DNA of 37,643 nucleotides from an uncultured Brachyspira sp. (GCF_944393015.1 NZ_CALXYQ010000029.1:1-37643); one strand, 5' to 3'; positions 8,278 through 17,479 are shown, counted from the stretch's first letter. Made by a program: numbers and translations. Notes: generated by a model not told the origin, from the letters alone.

Positions 8278-10311
8278 ATGGTAGATATACGCACTATTAG
8301 AGGGAAGGATAAAACAGATGCTTTCGCTAAAGCTAGAGTAGAATTCGGCGGCAACTTTGTTATTTTAACTAGTAAAGATATAAAAGTGGGCGGATTTTTA
8401 GGGCTTGGAACGAAAACAGAACATGAACTTAGAATAATGCTTAACAATTCTATTTACGATAGAAAAAATAATTCTATGAATGAAGATAAATCTTATTCAG
8501 ATGAAGAAGATGAAATGCATAGAACAAAACTTTTAAGCGATAGAATAGAAATGAAAAAACATTCATCTGAAACTATAGATGCAAGTGAAATGGCAGACAG
8601 AATAGTTTCTATAACTAAAGCCTTGAAAGAAAAAAGTGCTAATAGAAATAGCAGCTTTTCTAATAATAATTCATCACGTTCTAGTTTTCAGGAAAATTCT
8701 TATAGTACTGAAAATGAAGATATACCTGAAGAACTTTTAAATGATAATAGTACTAATAATACTACAAAGGCTAATATTATTGAAGAAAAAATAGAAGATA
8801 ATAATACGAGAGAAAAAAGCGTAGATAATTTTATTCCATTACCTAATTTTAGTAATAATCAATATTCTAATTTTCAAGGTTCTACATTCGCTAATATGAG
8901 AAATCCTATGCTTTCAGATTATTCTAATAACAATAGTTTTTCTCCTATTAATAATTACAGCAATTTTACTGCTAATAACAATATACTTAATAATAGTATA
9001 CCTAATAATAGCTTTATGAATAATAGTATGAATAACTTTAATAATAATGTTATGTATAATCATACTAATCCTGCTAATAATATTAATAATAATCAGAATA
9101 ATATTAATCAAAATAATATTAATCAAAATAATAATAGTAATTCTGTAGATGATAATGTAAAAAAAATAGTTCAGGAACAAATAAGAGATATAATAAAAGA
9201 ATATTTAGAAAATAATATTCCTAATATAAATTTAAATAAAAATAACTCCAATAATTCTAATATAAATGAAGATTCAAAATATCAAAATAAACTTTCTCAT
9301 TCAGATACTTCTTCTGATGAAGATGAAATAAAAAATGCTATAGAAGAGATTAAAGAATCAAGAAGAGAACAAAGAATAATAAGAGAGCAGAGAGAATCTA
9401 GAGAAGAAAATAATTTAAGAGAAAGCAAAAACAATATCAGAGATTATTTTAATGATGATATAAAAGAATCAGATTATGATAATGAAGAAAATGATATTGA
9501 GGATAATGCTGAAGCAAATATTGCAGATGGAATGGAAGAAAGTTTCAGTTATTTAAGAGACAGAGAGTTTCCTGAAGAGATATTACTTGAATTAAGAGAA
9601 TATTTACTTACATCAAGTAATGCAAGATTCTTCCAATCTAAAGATGTTATAAGAGAAGAAGTAGAAAAGTATTTTGCTGAAAGATTAATACTTTCTAATG
9701 GTATAGAAGTAGGAACAAAGAAGAAGATTATAGTATTTGTAGGGCCTACTGGTGTAGGAAAAACAACTACAATACCTAAAATAGCAGCACAGTATATGAA
9801 ATCTGGTAAAAAAGTTTCTTTTGTAACTATAGATAATTACAGAATAGCAGCAGTTGATCAGCTTCAAAGATATGCAAGCATAATGAAAGTACCATTTACA
9901 AGTGCTAGTACTCCTGAAGCTTTGAGAGCAGAGATTAGAAAAATGGATAACTCTTCATTGTTATTTATAGATACTATGGGACGTTCTCCTAAAGGTGCTG
10001 AAGATATAGTTGCTATGTCAAAATATTTCACTACAGTTGGAAGATTTGATATGGATATTCAGCTTGTTATGAGTGCTACTGCAAAGTATAAAGATGCTTT
10101 GAAGATATTAAACGGATTTAAACCTACAAATTATAAAGGTGTAATACTTACAAAAGTTGATGAAACAGATTATTTGGCTTCTTCAATTTGTGCTATTACA
10201 AAGAAGAAACTTCCTATTACTTATATAACTCATGGACAGGGTGTTCCTAAGGATATATCTACTGCTAAAAAATATGGTTATAAAATAATGGAAGGTTTAT
10301 TCGGACATTAA
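8278..10311 (+). CDS. flhF: Flagellar placement GTPase FlhF with an unusually long Asn-rich linker
   Basis: FlhF is an SRP-type GTPase that sets the position and number of flagella, acting at the cell pole with FlhG. The 677-residue protein has three parts. Residues 1-58 are the B domain. Residues about 60-415 are a low-complexity linker, very rich in Asn, Ser and later charged residues. Residues about 430-677 are the NG GTPase domain: P-loop GPTGVGKT at 489-496, then TIDNYRIAAVDQL, FIDTMGRSPKG, and the TKVDETDY specificity motif. Typical FlhF proteins are about 360-450 residues, so the excess is all linker. The ATG has a strong GAGGAG site. Operon position between flhA and flhG is standard. 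Confidence 0.96.
   Translation: MVDIRTIRGKDKTDAFAKARVEFGGNFVILTSKDIKVGGFLGLGTKTEHELRIMLNNSIYDRKNNSMNEDKSYSDEEDEMHRTKLLSDRIEMKKHSSETIDASEMADRIVSITKALKEKSANRNSSFSNNNSSRSSFQENSYSTENEDIPEELLNDNSTNNTTKANIIEEKIEDNNTREKSVDNFIPLPNFSNNQYSNFQGSTFANMRNPMLSDYSNNNSFSPINNYSNFTANNNILNNSIPNNSFMNNSMNNFNNNVMYNHTNPANNINNNQNNINQNNINQNNNSNSVDDNVKKIVQEQIRDIIKEYLENNIPNINLNKNNSNNSNINEDSKYQNKLSHSDTSSDEDEIKNAIEEIKESRREQRIIREQRESREENNLRESKNNIRDYFNDDIKESDYDNEENDIEDNAEANIADGMEESFSYLRDREFPEEILLELREYLLTSSNARFFQSKDVIREEVEKYFAERLILSNGIEVGTKKKIIVFVGPTGVGKTTTIPKIAAQYMKSGKKVSFVTIDNYRIAAVDQLQRYASIMKVPFTSASTPEALRAEIRKMDNSSLLFIDTMGRSPKGAEDIVAMSKYFTTVGRFDMDIQLVMSATAKYKDALKILNGFKPTNYKGVILTKVDETDYLASSICAITKKKLPITYITHGQGVPKDISTAKKYGYKIMEGLFGH
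9015..9150 (+). repeat. AAT-rich, Asn-coding microrepeat in the flhF linker
   Basis: Clusters of AAT/AAC codons here encode runs of Asn, including near-tandem copies of AATATTAATCAAAAT (Asn-Ile-Asn-Gln-Asn). In-frame triplet-type repeats can change length without breaking the gene. Confidence 0.6.
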
Positions 10312-10363
10312 AATAAAGTTTTACAAAAAAGAAAAAAATAATTTAGGAAATTTATAAAGTATT

Positions 10364-11227
10364 ATGAAAGATCAAGCTGATGAATTAAGAAAAATGATGA
10401 GTATGAAAGATAAACGTCCTCAGCGTATTATAAGCATAGCAAGCGGTAAGGGCGGAGTAGGTAAAACTAATATAGCAATTAATTTATCCATAGCATTGCA
10501 GCAGCTTGGACAAAATGTGATTTTAGTTGATGCAGACCTTGGACTTGGTAATGTTAATGTTATACTTGGAAATATGCCTGAATATAATTTGTATCATGTT
10601 ATTAAAGGTGTGAAAAAAATACATGAAATTATACTTGAAACAGATTATGGTATAAGATATATAGCAGGAGCTTCCGGATTTTCTTCTTTAGCTAATTTAT
10701 CCGGAAGAGCTTTGACTAAATTAGTTAATAGCATGGATTCTTTGAATGATGCTGATATAATAATAGTTGATACTGGTGCTGGAATTTCTGATAATGTTTT
10801 ATATTTTCTTCTTTCTTCAGATGAAAGTATAGTAGTTACAACTCCAGAGCTTACAGCTATATTAGATGCTTATGGTGTAATAAAATCCATAGCACCTGAA
10901 AACGCTAATGCTGATATAAAAATATTGGTTAATAGAGTTACTAAGGCTTCTGAAGGTAAAGAAGTAAGCGATAAGATTATTATGACAAGTAAAAAGTATT
11001 TGGATATGGATGTTAAATATTTGGGACATGTTATGGAAGATAAAACTATTCCTTATGCAGTTTCTCAGCAGCTTCCATTCTACCAATATGATAATAAATG
11101 TCAGGCTTCTATGTCAATACATAATATAGCTAAGAGAATAATTGATATGGAATATGATGACGGCAGAGAGGTAAAAGGTTTTGGAGGATTTATGGAATCC
11201 TTATTATCTTTTGTAAGTAAAAAATGA
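10364..11227 (+). CDS. flhG: MinD-like ATPase FlhG (YlxH)
   Basis: FlhG antagonises FlhF and controls flagellar number. The 287-residue protein opens with the DQADELRKMM motif that in FlhG proteins stimulates FlhF GTPase. The deviant Walker A GKGGVGKT is at 28-35, followed by the VDADLGLGNVNVILG Walker region and VDTGAGIS. A C-terminal helix (GFGGFMESLLSFV) could be the membrane-targeting sequence. Length is normal. The GGA ribosome site lies rather far (about 14 bases) from the ATG, but no other start keeps the N-terminal motif. It follows flhF by 52 bases. Confidence 0.95.
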   Translation: MKDQADELRKMMSMKDKRPQRIISIASGKGGVGKTNIAINLSIALQQLGQNVILVDADLGLGNVNVILGNMPEYNLYHVIKGVKKIHEIILETDYGIRYIAGASGFSSLANLSGRALTKLVNSMDSLNDADIIIVDTGAGISDNVLYFLLSSDESIVVTTPELTAILDAYGVIKSIAPENANADIKILVNRVTKASEGKEVSDKIIMTSKKYLDMDVKYLGHVMEDKTIPYAVSQQLPFYQYDNKCQASMSIHNIAKRIIDMEYDDGREVKGFGGFMESLLSFVSKK

Positions 11228-11262
11228 TAAAATAAATAATTAAATGTTTGCAGAGGGATTTT

Positions 11263-11892
11263 ATGAATAATATACTAGAAAAAGTAAAACAGTATTTTTC
11301 ATCTAATTTTGGAAAATTAGATGGTATAATATCTATTTTATCATTTATTGTAACTCTTGTTATGTCTGTCCTATATAAAAATAGAATAGATATATCATTA
11401 CTTAAAGCTTTATTGTCAGGCATAATAACTTTGGCAATATTGTTTTTAATAGGCTTGCTATTGAAAAGATATTTAGGTGATATTATAGAAAGCAGTAATG
11501 TAAGTACAAATATGGATATGGATTATAATTCATTAGATGATAATTCTATTAATAATTCTAGTGATGATCCTATTAATAACCTAGATAATATTAGCAATAA
11601 TACTGATGATTTTAATCCAGATAGTATAACAATATCTCCTGATTCTATAAATCTTGATAGAAAAACTAATTCCAAACCAAGCCCTGCTAGTTCAGGCGGT
11701 GATATAGGTGATATAGTATTTGGAAAATCTCCTTCTAGCAGCAGTACTAGTTACAGTACTTCAAGCAGCAGTATGTTCCCTGATAAAAAAGTTTCTGATA
11801 ATGAAATGATAAAAGAGGTTCAGGAAGACCCTGAAAAAGTTGCTAAAGCTGTTAGAACTATGATGGCTAAAGATGAAAAAGATGATAAGTAA
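11263..11892 (+). CDS. Small membrane protein of the flagellar operon, unknown function
   Basis: The 209-residue protein has two hydrophobic segments (about residues 21-38 and 46-65), a low-complexity Asn/Ser/Asp-rich middle, and a conserved-looking charged C-terminus containing NEMIKEVQEDPEKVAKAVRT followed by MMAKDE. That tail, Pro-Glu-x-Val-Ala-x-x-(I/V)-Arg-x-(M/W), resembles the FliG-binding end of the MS-ring protein FliF, which suggests contact with FliG; this is inference from a short motif. The start is the ATG at 11263 with AGAGGG 5 bases upstream, rather than a TTG that precedes this site. It lies between flhG and the motility sigma gene. I do not recognise the family. Confidence 0.75.
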   Translation: MNNILEKVKQYFSSNFGKLDGIISILSFIVTLVMSVLYKNRIDISLLKALLSGIITLAILFLIGLLLKRYLGDIIESSNVSTNMDMDYNSLDDNSINNSSDDPINNLDNISNNTDDFNPDSITISPDSINLDRKTNSKPSPASSGGDIGDIVFGKSPSSSSTSYSTSSSSMFPDKKVSDNEMIKEVQEDPEKVAKAVRTMMAKDEKDDK

Positions 11893-11936
11893 AATATATT
11901 AAAAAATAAAAAAATTTAATAGTTAGAGTGAATATT

Positions 11937-12755
11937 ATGAAGATGAATAAAAAAGACAAAGATAAAATACCAAATATTACTAATGAGAATGAGCAGGAAT
12001 ATTGGCTTGAGTTTAAAAAAACTCTTTCGCCTTATATAAGAGAAGCTCTAATTATTAAATATTCTCCTTTAGTAAAATATGTGGCAAGCAAGATATCCGT
12101 TAATATGGGTTCTCATAAGCATATTGAATTTCAAGATTTAGTTGGATTTGGTTCTTTCGGACTTATGGATGCTATTGATAAATATAACCCTAATAGAGAT
12201 ATTAAGTTTAAAACTTATGCCGTTACTAGAATCAGAGGGGCAATATATGATGAGCTTAGAAAATTAGATTATCTTCCTAGATCTATTCGTAAAGATGTTA
12301 AAGAAATAGAAAAGGCAAGAGAAATATTGGAAGCTAGATTAAGCAGAAATATAAAACCTCAGGAAATAGCAGATATGCTTGGAATACCTATAAGTAAATA
12401 TAATGAAACTATGAAAAGATATATAGAGGCTTCTCCTACCTCTTTAAGCGATGTTTGGTATGTAGGCGATGATTCCGATGAAATATCTGTAATAGATACA
12501 TTGAAATCAAATGATAAAACCAATCCGGAATATTTAGCAGAGAGGGAAGATGTTAAAAATAAAATAATAGCTGCTTTGAAAAAACTTCCTGAAAAAGAGC
12601 AGCAAGTTCTTATATTATATTATTATGATGATCTTACTTTAAAAGAGATAGGCAAGGTATTAGATGTTTCAGAAAGCAGAATATCTCAGCTTCATACAAA
12701 AGCTATACAGCAGTTAAGATATAGTCTTTCTGAGATAAAAAAACAATTATTATAA
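11937..12755 (+). CDS. fliA: Motility sigma factor, sigma-28 (FliA/WhiG family)
   Basis: The 272-residue protein has region 2 (KYSPLVKYVASKI, then FQDLVGFGSFGLMDAIDKYN and FKTYAVTRIRGAIYDELRK), region 3 with DYLPRSIRKDVKEI, and region 4 with the helix-turn-helix DLTLKEIGKVLDVSESRISQ. The YDELRKxDYLPRSIR run is characteristic of FliA/WhiG sigma factors rather than the housekeeping one. It should direct RNA polymerase to late flagellar genes. Two nearby ATGs (11937, 11943) and a GTG (11928) are possible starts; 11937 has AGAG at the best distance. No FlgM-type anti-sigma factor is visible in the window. Confidence 0.93.
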   Translation: MKMNKKDKDKIPNITNENEQEYWLEFKKTLSPYIREALIIKYSPLVKYVASKISVNMGSHKHIEFQDLVGFGSFGLMDAIDKYNPNRDIKFKTYAVTRIRGAIYDELRKLDYLPRSIRKDVKEIEKAREILEARLSRNIKPQEIADMLGIPISKYNETMKRYIEASPTSLSDVWYVGDDSDEISVIDTLKSNDKTNPEYLAEREDVKNKIIAALKKLPEKEQQVLILYYYDDLTLKEIGKVLDVSESRISQLHTKAIQQLRYSLSEIKKQLL

Positions 12756-12769
12756 AATAGGTGATTTTT

Positions 12770-14746
12770 ATGAATGAATTAAAGAAAAAAATATTACAAA
12801 GTGATTTTTATAAAAAGATTTATAATAATAAAAATACTCGTTCAGTGGAATTATCAGTCGTTTCTTTGGAGCGAGGAATGCAGGAAGCTGCTGCTATATT
12901 TCAATGTCCTATTTATGAATTAAGTTATAAAGTTCTTGAGGACGGAAGTAAGGGATTTTTTAATATAGGAGCTAAGCCTTTTTTGGTGAGATATACACAT
13001 ATCACTTATGATAAGTCTAATATACCAGTTGCTTCTGCTAATACTTATGAAGATATATATTCAGAAGGAAATGTTCAGCAAAAGATCGTATTTAATAAAG
13101 ATACAGAAGTAATTGTAAGAGTAAAGAGAGACGGAGTATTCTTGAAAGTTAATCCTCCTGTTGGCGATGGTAAAAGAATAGAAGATGTAACTGTATTAGA
13201 GGAAAAATTAATAGATGCCGGTATAAAAGAATATGATTCTCATTTAGCTAAAAAAATGCTTCATGAACAGACAGGCCAGTATGTAAAAATAGCTGAATGG
13301 GATATAGGTAAATCTGCTAATAATGCTAAAATTAGTTATACAATCACAGAAGATAAAATGCGTGCCTATGTTACTGTTACTAAGCCTAATAAGGGCGGAA
13401 GAGAAATGGATTTACAAGATGTTAAAGAACTTCTAGAGAACAGCGGTGTAACATTTGGATTTCAGGAAGAAAATGTTACTAAATGTTTAGAAGAAGGTAC
13501 TTTTAATATTCCTATACTTGCTGCTGAAGGCCGTCAGCCTGTAAATGGAGAGAATGCTAAGATAGAATATTTGGTAAATGTAAATAAAAAAGTTATACCT
13601 AAATTTATAGGTGAAGATCAAAGTATTGACTATAAAGATTTAACTATAGTTGAGAATGTAGAGCAAGGTCAGAAATTAGCTAGAAAAACTCCTGCTACAG
13701 ATGGAGAAGTTGGAAGAACTGTATTGGGAGTAAAATTAGAAACTAAAAGCGGAAAAGACATAGAAATAAAAGAAATACTAGGTGATAATGTTGAGATGTC
13801 AGATGATGGTGAATATATAATAGCTTCTATAAGCGGACAGGTTGTACTTAAGGGGAAACTTTTAAGTGTAGAACCAATATTTGAGGTGTCCGGAGATGTA
13901 GGTCCTGAAACAGGAAATATTAACTTCATAGGAAGTGTTGTTGTTAAAGGAAGTGTAAGCGATAATTACTCTATTAAAGCAGAAGGTAATATCGATGTAC
14001 ATGGAACAGTTGGAAAATGTGATCTTGAAGCTAAGGGAGACATTATGGTTAAACTTGGTATTCAAGGTAATGAAAATAGCCATGTAAAAGCAGGCGGAGA
14101 TGTTATTGCTAAATTTATACAGTTCTCAAATATTGAGGCTGGAAATAATGTTGTAGTTACTGAAGCAATACTTAACTCTAATATCGATGCTGACAATAGA
14201 ATAATACTTATAGGTAAGAGAGCTTCAGCAAGCGGAGGAAGATTAAGAGCTTTAAGAGAAGTTAATGGTAAAGTATTAGGTTCTCAGGCAGGAGCTAAAA
14301 CATTCATAGAAACAGGAATAAGTCCTGCAAAAAGACGTGCAATAGATGATTTGGATAAAGAAAAAGAAGAATTAGATATTTCTATAGAAGAAACTGAGAG
14401 AAATATAAAATCTCTTGAACAGGCTGGAAAACTTAAAAAACTTGATGATGAGAAAAAAGAACAGCTCCAAAGTTATAAAGAACAGTTGGAGCAAGCTAAT
14501 ACTAGAAGAGAAGAAATAGTATTAAATAGAGAAGCATTAATTCAGGAAATGGAAATAGAAAAAGTTGAATCTACAGTAAGTGCTGGTAAAGAAATGCTTC
14601 CTGGTGTAGAACTTACTATAGGAAGTGCTGAGTTCTCTATAAGACAAAGTTATAAAGCTATTACATTCTTTGAGCAAGATGGTATGATTCAAACTGAAAA
14701 ATATAGAGGTGAACCTAAAAATGAAAAGAAAAATGATGATGAATAA
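12770..14746 (+). CDS. FapA / DUF342 protein with N-terminal Jag-like domain
   Basis: The 658-residue cytoplasmic protein has a Jag-N-like module near residues 25-70 (ERGMQEAAAIFQCP then GSKGFFNIGAKPF). A DUF342/FapA region (about 90-510) ends in the right-handed beta repeat part with GNIDVHGTVGKCDLEAKG and KAGGDVIAKFIQFSNIEAG. A long charged coiled coil (about 520-600) and a short C-terminal piece follow. FapA proteins are linked to flagellar assembly in Vibrio and are often found in motility operons of other bacteria. The ATG at 12770 has TAGGTG upstream. It begins 14 bases after the sigma gene, so it is in the same operon. Exact function in spirochaetes is not established. Confidence 0.85.
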   Translation: MNELKKKILQSDFYKKIYNNKNTRSVELSVVSLERGMQEAAAIFQCPIYELSYKVLEDGSKGFFNIGAKPFLVRYTHITYDKSNIPVASANTYEDIYSEGNVQQKIVFNKDTEVIVRVKRDGVFLKVNPPVGDGKRIEDVTVLEEKLIDAGIKEYDSHLAKKMLHEQTGQYVKIAEWDIGKSANNAKISYTITEDKMRAYVTVTKPNKGGREMDLQDVKELLENSGVTFGFQEENVTKCLEEGTFNIPILAAEGRQPVNGENAKIEYLVNVNKKVIPKFIGEDQSIDYKDLTIVENVEQGQKLARKTPATDGEVGRTVLGVKLETKSGKDIEIKEILGDNVEMSDDGEYIIASISGQVVLKGKLLSVEPIFEVSGDVGPETGNINFIGSVVVKGSVSDNYSIKAEGNIDVHGTVGKCDLEAKGDIMVKLGIQGNENSHVKAGGDVIAKFIQFSNIEAGNNVVVTEAILNSNIDADNRIILIGKRASASGGRLRALREVNGKVLGSQAGAKTFIETGISPAKRRAIDDLDKEKEELDISIEETERNIKSLEQAGKLKKLDDEKKEQLQSYKEQLEQANTRREEIVLNREALIQEMEIEKVESTVSAGKEMLPGVELTIGSAEFSIRQSYKAITFFEQDGMIQTEKYRGEPKNEKKNDDE

Positions 14747-14761
14747 TCATTGGGAGATAAT

Positions 14762-15727
14762 ATGGCTTTGAAAATAAATGATTTTTATATGGCTGCTATA
14801 GATTGTGCTATTGATGTTGATCCTAGAGGAAGGGAAACTGTAGAAAAAGAGCTTAATAATATAAAAAAATCTTATGATAAATTGGATGATAAAAAGAAAG
14901 AATATTTTGATAAAGATACTCTTTTCAATCCTTATTCAGATACTAGAATATTAAATATTGCAGAAGATAAAGATGTAAAAAAGATTCTTTGCGGTATAGA
15001 TATGCAGACATCTGAATTACTTTTGGCTGACAGATTAAATGAAAAAAATTATAATATAGATTTAGTAATAACGCATCATCCAAATGGATATGGATTTGTT
15101 AATTTTTATGATGTTATATCTATGCAGTCTGATAAAAATGCTTTGCATAATGTAGCCATAAATGTTTCTGAAGGTTTAACCAATAAAAGACTTAATGAAG
15201 TAAGCCGTTCAGTATATTCTTCTAATCATTATAGAGATGTTGATGCTGCTAAACTTCTTAAATTAAATTATATGTGTATGCATACTGTTGCTGATAATTT
15301 TGTTGAATCTTTCTTAACTGAAAATATAAAAAAGGAAAATCCATATACACTATCAGATATCATTGATTTTTTATATACGATAGATGAATATAAAATATCT
15401 GCTAAAAGGTTTAATCCACCTAAAATATTCAATGGTTCTAATAAATCTAAAGTAGGAAAGTTTATCGTTGATATGACAGGCGGTGCTTCTTTTGATGTTG
15501 GTATGATTGAAGCTTTGTCAAAGGCTGGAGTAAGCACTATTGTTATGATGAATATATCAGACAGACTTTTAGATGAATGTAAAAAATATTATATGAATAT
15601 TGTATGTGCCGGTCATATATCAAGTGATAGTTTGGGAATAAATTTATTATTTAAAGCTATAAAAGAAAAAAGTAAAGAAGATTTTGAAATTATACCTGCT
15701 TCAGGATATATTTTTGTAGAGAAATAA
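14762..15727 (+). CDS. NIF3-like (DUF34) metal-binding protein
   Basis: The 321-residue protein has a NIF3-type core: CGIDMQTSELLLADRLNE followed by LVITHHPNGYG (His105, His106 as likely metal ligands), and a C-terminal GHISSDSLGINLL that fits the second half of the dimetal site. NIF3 proteins form hexameric rings with a two-metal site; assignments as GTP cyclohydrolase are uncertain. The N-terminal 60 residues are unlike usual NIF3 starts. The ATG at 14762 has GGGAG 6 bases upstream. It starts 15 bases after the fapA-like gene and is thus cotranscribed with motility genes, with no obvious functional link. Confidence 0.7.
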   Translation: MALKINDFYMAAIDCAIDVDPRGRETVEKELNNIKKSYDKLDDKKKEYFDKDTLFNPYSDTRILNIAEDKDVKKILCGIDMQTSELLLADRLNEKNYNIDLVITHHPNGYGFVNFYDVISMQSDKNALHNVAINVSEGLTNKRLNEVSRSVYSSNHYRDVDAAKLLKLNYMCMHTVADNFVESFLTENIKKENPYTLSDIIDFLYTIDEYKISAKRFNPPKIFNGSNKSKVGKFIVDMTGGASFDVGMIEALSKAGVSTIVMMNISDRLLDECKKYYMNIVCAGHISSDSLGINLLFKAIKEKSKEDFEIIPASGYIFVEK

Positions 15728-15759
15728 AGAGTATAAAGCGTATATAAAAGAGAGTTGTT

Positions 15760-16425
15760 ATGCCTAAATATATTAATGTATTATTCGATCTTGATGGAAC
15801 TATTACAGATTCGGCTCCTGGTATAATAAATGGTGCTTTATATGGAATAAAAAAAATAAATGAAGTATATAATTTAAATATATCTATTCCTGATAATGAT
15901 ACTTTAAGAAAGTTTATAGGGCCTCCTCTTGATGTTAGTTTTAGAAAATATTGTTTAGATGATGAAAAATTATCTCTTGATTTTATAAAATTTTATAGAG
16001 AAGATTATAACGGTAATGATGGTTTATTTAATTGTACACTTTATGATGGTATATATGATTTGATTAAAACTCTTTCTGAAAATAATTATAAAGTTTTTCT
16101 AGCTACTGCTAAACCTAAAGAATCTGCTTTAAGAATAATAGAGCATTTTTCTATGACACAATTTTTTACTAATTTTTATGCTCCAATACTTGGCGGAAAA
16201 ATTAAAAGTAAATTAGATGTATTAAGAGAAGCATTAGAAAAAGAAAATTTTGATAAAGATAAAACTATAATGATAGGTGATAGGATAGATGATATAGATG
16301 CAGCAAAAAATATAGGCATTGATTCTATTGCTGTTAAATATGGTTTTGGAAATGACGAAGAATTCAAAAATGCAACTTATATAGTTAATAATACAAAAGA
16401 AATATTTAATATATTAAGTAAGTAA
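15760..16425 (+). CDS. HAD-family hydrolase, phosphoglycolate-phosphatase-like
   Basis: The 221-residue protein has HAD motif I FDLDGTITDS (nucleophile Asp10, Asp12), an alpha-helical cap, motif II LATAKP, the motif III lysine region, and motif IV MIGDRIDDIDAAKN. Length and cap type match the Gph/PpaX group, which dephosphorylate small phosphorylated metabolites. The substrate cannot be told from sequence. It has a GAGAG ribosome site, lies 32 bases after the NIF3-like gene and is probably the last gene of the flagellar-led block. Its last 12 bases overlap the 3' end of the oppositely oriented recO. Confidence 0.85.
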   Translation: MPKYINVLFDLDGTITDSAPGIINGALYGIKKINEVYNLNISIPDNDTLRKFIGPPLDVSFRKYCLDDEKLSLDFIKFYREDYNGNDGLFNCTLYDGIYDLIKTLSENNYKVFLATAKPKESALRIIEHFSMTQFFTNFYAPILGGKIKSKLDVLREALEKENFDKDKTIMIGDRIDDIDAAKNIGIDSIAVKYGFGNDEEFKNATYIVNNTKEIFNILSK

Positions 16426-17196
16426 AATTTCTTCTAATACTTTCTGACTTTTTATTGTTCTATTTATATGATTAAATATTGATTTATTCATGATGTATTT
16501 TACATTATCTATAGAATCATTATATATTTGTTTTAGATTTTCATTTTTTATTATTTCTATAAGAGATGTATGTTTTATAATTCTCATAAATGCTATATCA
16601 TATTCATTTATATTTATAGAGTCTTTGATTAGATTTCGGCATTTTTGGCATATTAATCCGCCTTCTAGTATAGAATAATGTAATAAATCATTATCTTTTT
16701 CGCATATAGTACATTTATCCAAATGGGGTGATATTCCTGCTATATGCAAAGTTTTCATTTCAAATGCTCTCATTAAAATATTGATATATATCTTTTTTAT
16801 TTTATCATCATTATAATTTTTTTCCAAACTTTCTAAAGCATCTAATGTTTTTTCCATTAAAATAAAATATCTATTATCAAAATCTTTGGCACAGTATAAT
16901 AATACTTCTCGTATATAGAACACTGCTAAAGATGAATATATAGATTTCTCTAATATTTTATAATTTTTTACAATAGAAGATTCTTTTAATATTGACAGTT
17001 GATTTTCTTTTTTCTCGTATATGTTTATATTTAACTTTGATATACTTTCTAAATCTGAACCAAACACTTTTGAATTATTTTTTGCTTTATGGCATATTGC
17101 CTGCATTATAGAATTATTAGTAAGAAAAGATGCTATGATAGATGAAGTTTTGTATGCATTATATGATAATATAAATGCTTCAGTATTTTTTATCAA
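16414..17196 (-). CDS. recO: DNA repair protein RecO
   Basis: RecO works with RecF and RecR to load RecA on SSB-coated single-stranded DNA. The 260-residue protein has an OB-fold start (KNTEAFILSYNAYKTSSIIAS), a helical middle, and a C4-type zinc site (CTICEKD...GGLICQKC) as in typical RecO. The start is a TTG at 17196: a stop codon lies four codons upstream, a GGA lies 6 bases before the TTG, and the next ATG would remove the conserved first strand. It is downstream of the ferredoxin gene on the same strand but behind that gene's terminator, so its promoter is unclear. Confidence 0.88.
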   Translation of the reverse strand: MIKNTEAFILSYNAYKTSSIIASFLTNNSIMQAICHKAKNNSKVFGSDLESISKLNINIYEKKENQLSILKESSIVKNYKILEKSIYSSLAVFYIREVLLYCAKDFDNRYFILMEKTLDALESLEKNYNDDKIKKIYINILMRAFEMKTLHIAGISPHLDKCTICEKDNDLLHYSILEGGLICQKCRNLIKDSININEYDIAFMRIIKHTSLIEIIKNENLKQIYNDSIDNVKYIMNKSIFNHINRTIKSQKVLEEILLT

Positions 17197-17219
17197 TATT
17201 ATTCCTTAAACTAGGATAT

Positions 17220-17257
17220 AAAAATAGGGCAGGCTTTAATATAATTAAAACCCGCCC
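17220..17257 (-). terminator. Rho-independent terminator of the ferredoxin gene
   Basis: On the minus strand a 14-bp stem with two G-U pairs (GGGCGGGTTTTAAT with ATTAAAGCCTGCCC; 17257-17227) has a 3-base loop and is followed by TATTTTT. It begins 22 bases after the ferredoxin stop. Confidence 0.85.
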
Positions 17258-17279
17258 ACTGCTATGCCATCAGCAGCAA

Positions 17280-17447
17280 TTAAGCTGGATTTATAGCATT
17301 GCTTGGACAAACAGCTTCGCAAGCAGCACAATCAGTGCATTTGTTTGGATCAATCACATAGATATTTCCTTCACTAATAGCATCGAATGCACACTCAGGA
17401 ACGCATGATCCGCAAGCTACACAATCGTTATTTATAACACGTGGCAT
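17280..17447 (-). CDS. 2[4Fe-4S] ferredoxin, clostridial type
   Basis: The 55-residue protein has two complete 4Fe-4S binding motifs: CVACGSCVPEC (Cys9, 12, 15, 19) and CTDCAACEAVCP (Cys37, 40, 43, 47). This is the size and spacing of low-potential ferredoxins in anaerobes that carry electrons for pyruvate:ferredoxin oxidoreductase, hydrogenase and similar enzymes. The ATG at 17447 has a near-perfect GGAGGT site. A consensus promoter and a strong terminator flank it, so it is a monocistronic and probably highly expressed gene. Confidence 0.95.
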   Translation of the reverse strand: MPRVINNDCVACGSCVPECAFDAISEGNIYVIDPNKCTDCAACEAVCPSNAINPA

Positions 17448-17479
17448 AATTTACCTCCAAAAAATTAAACTGTTCTATT

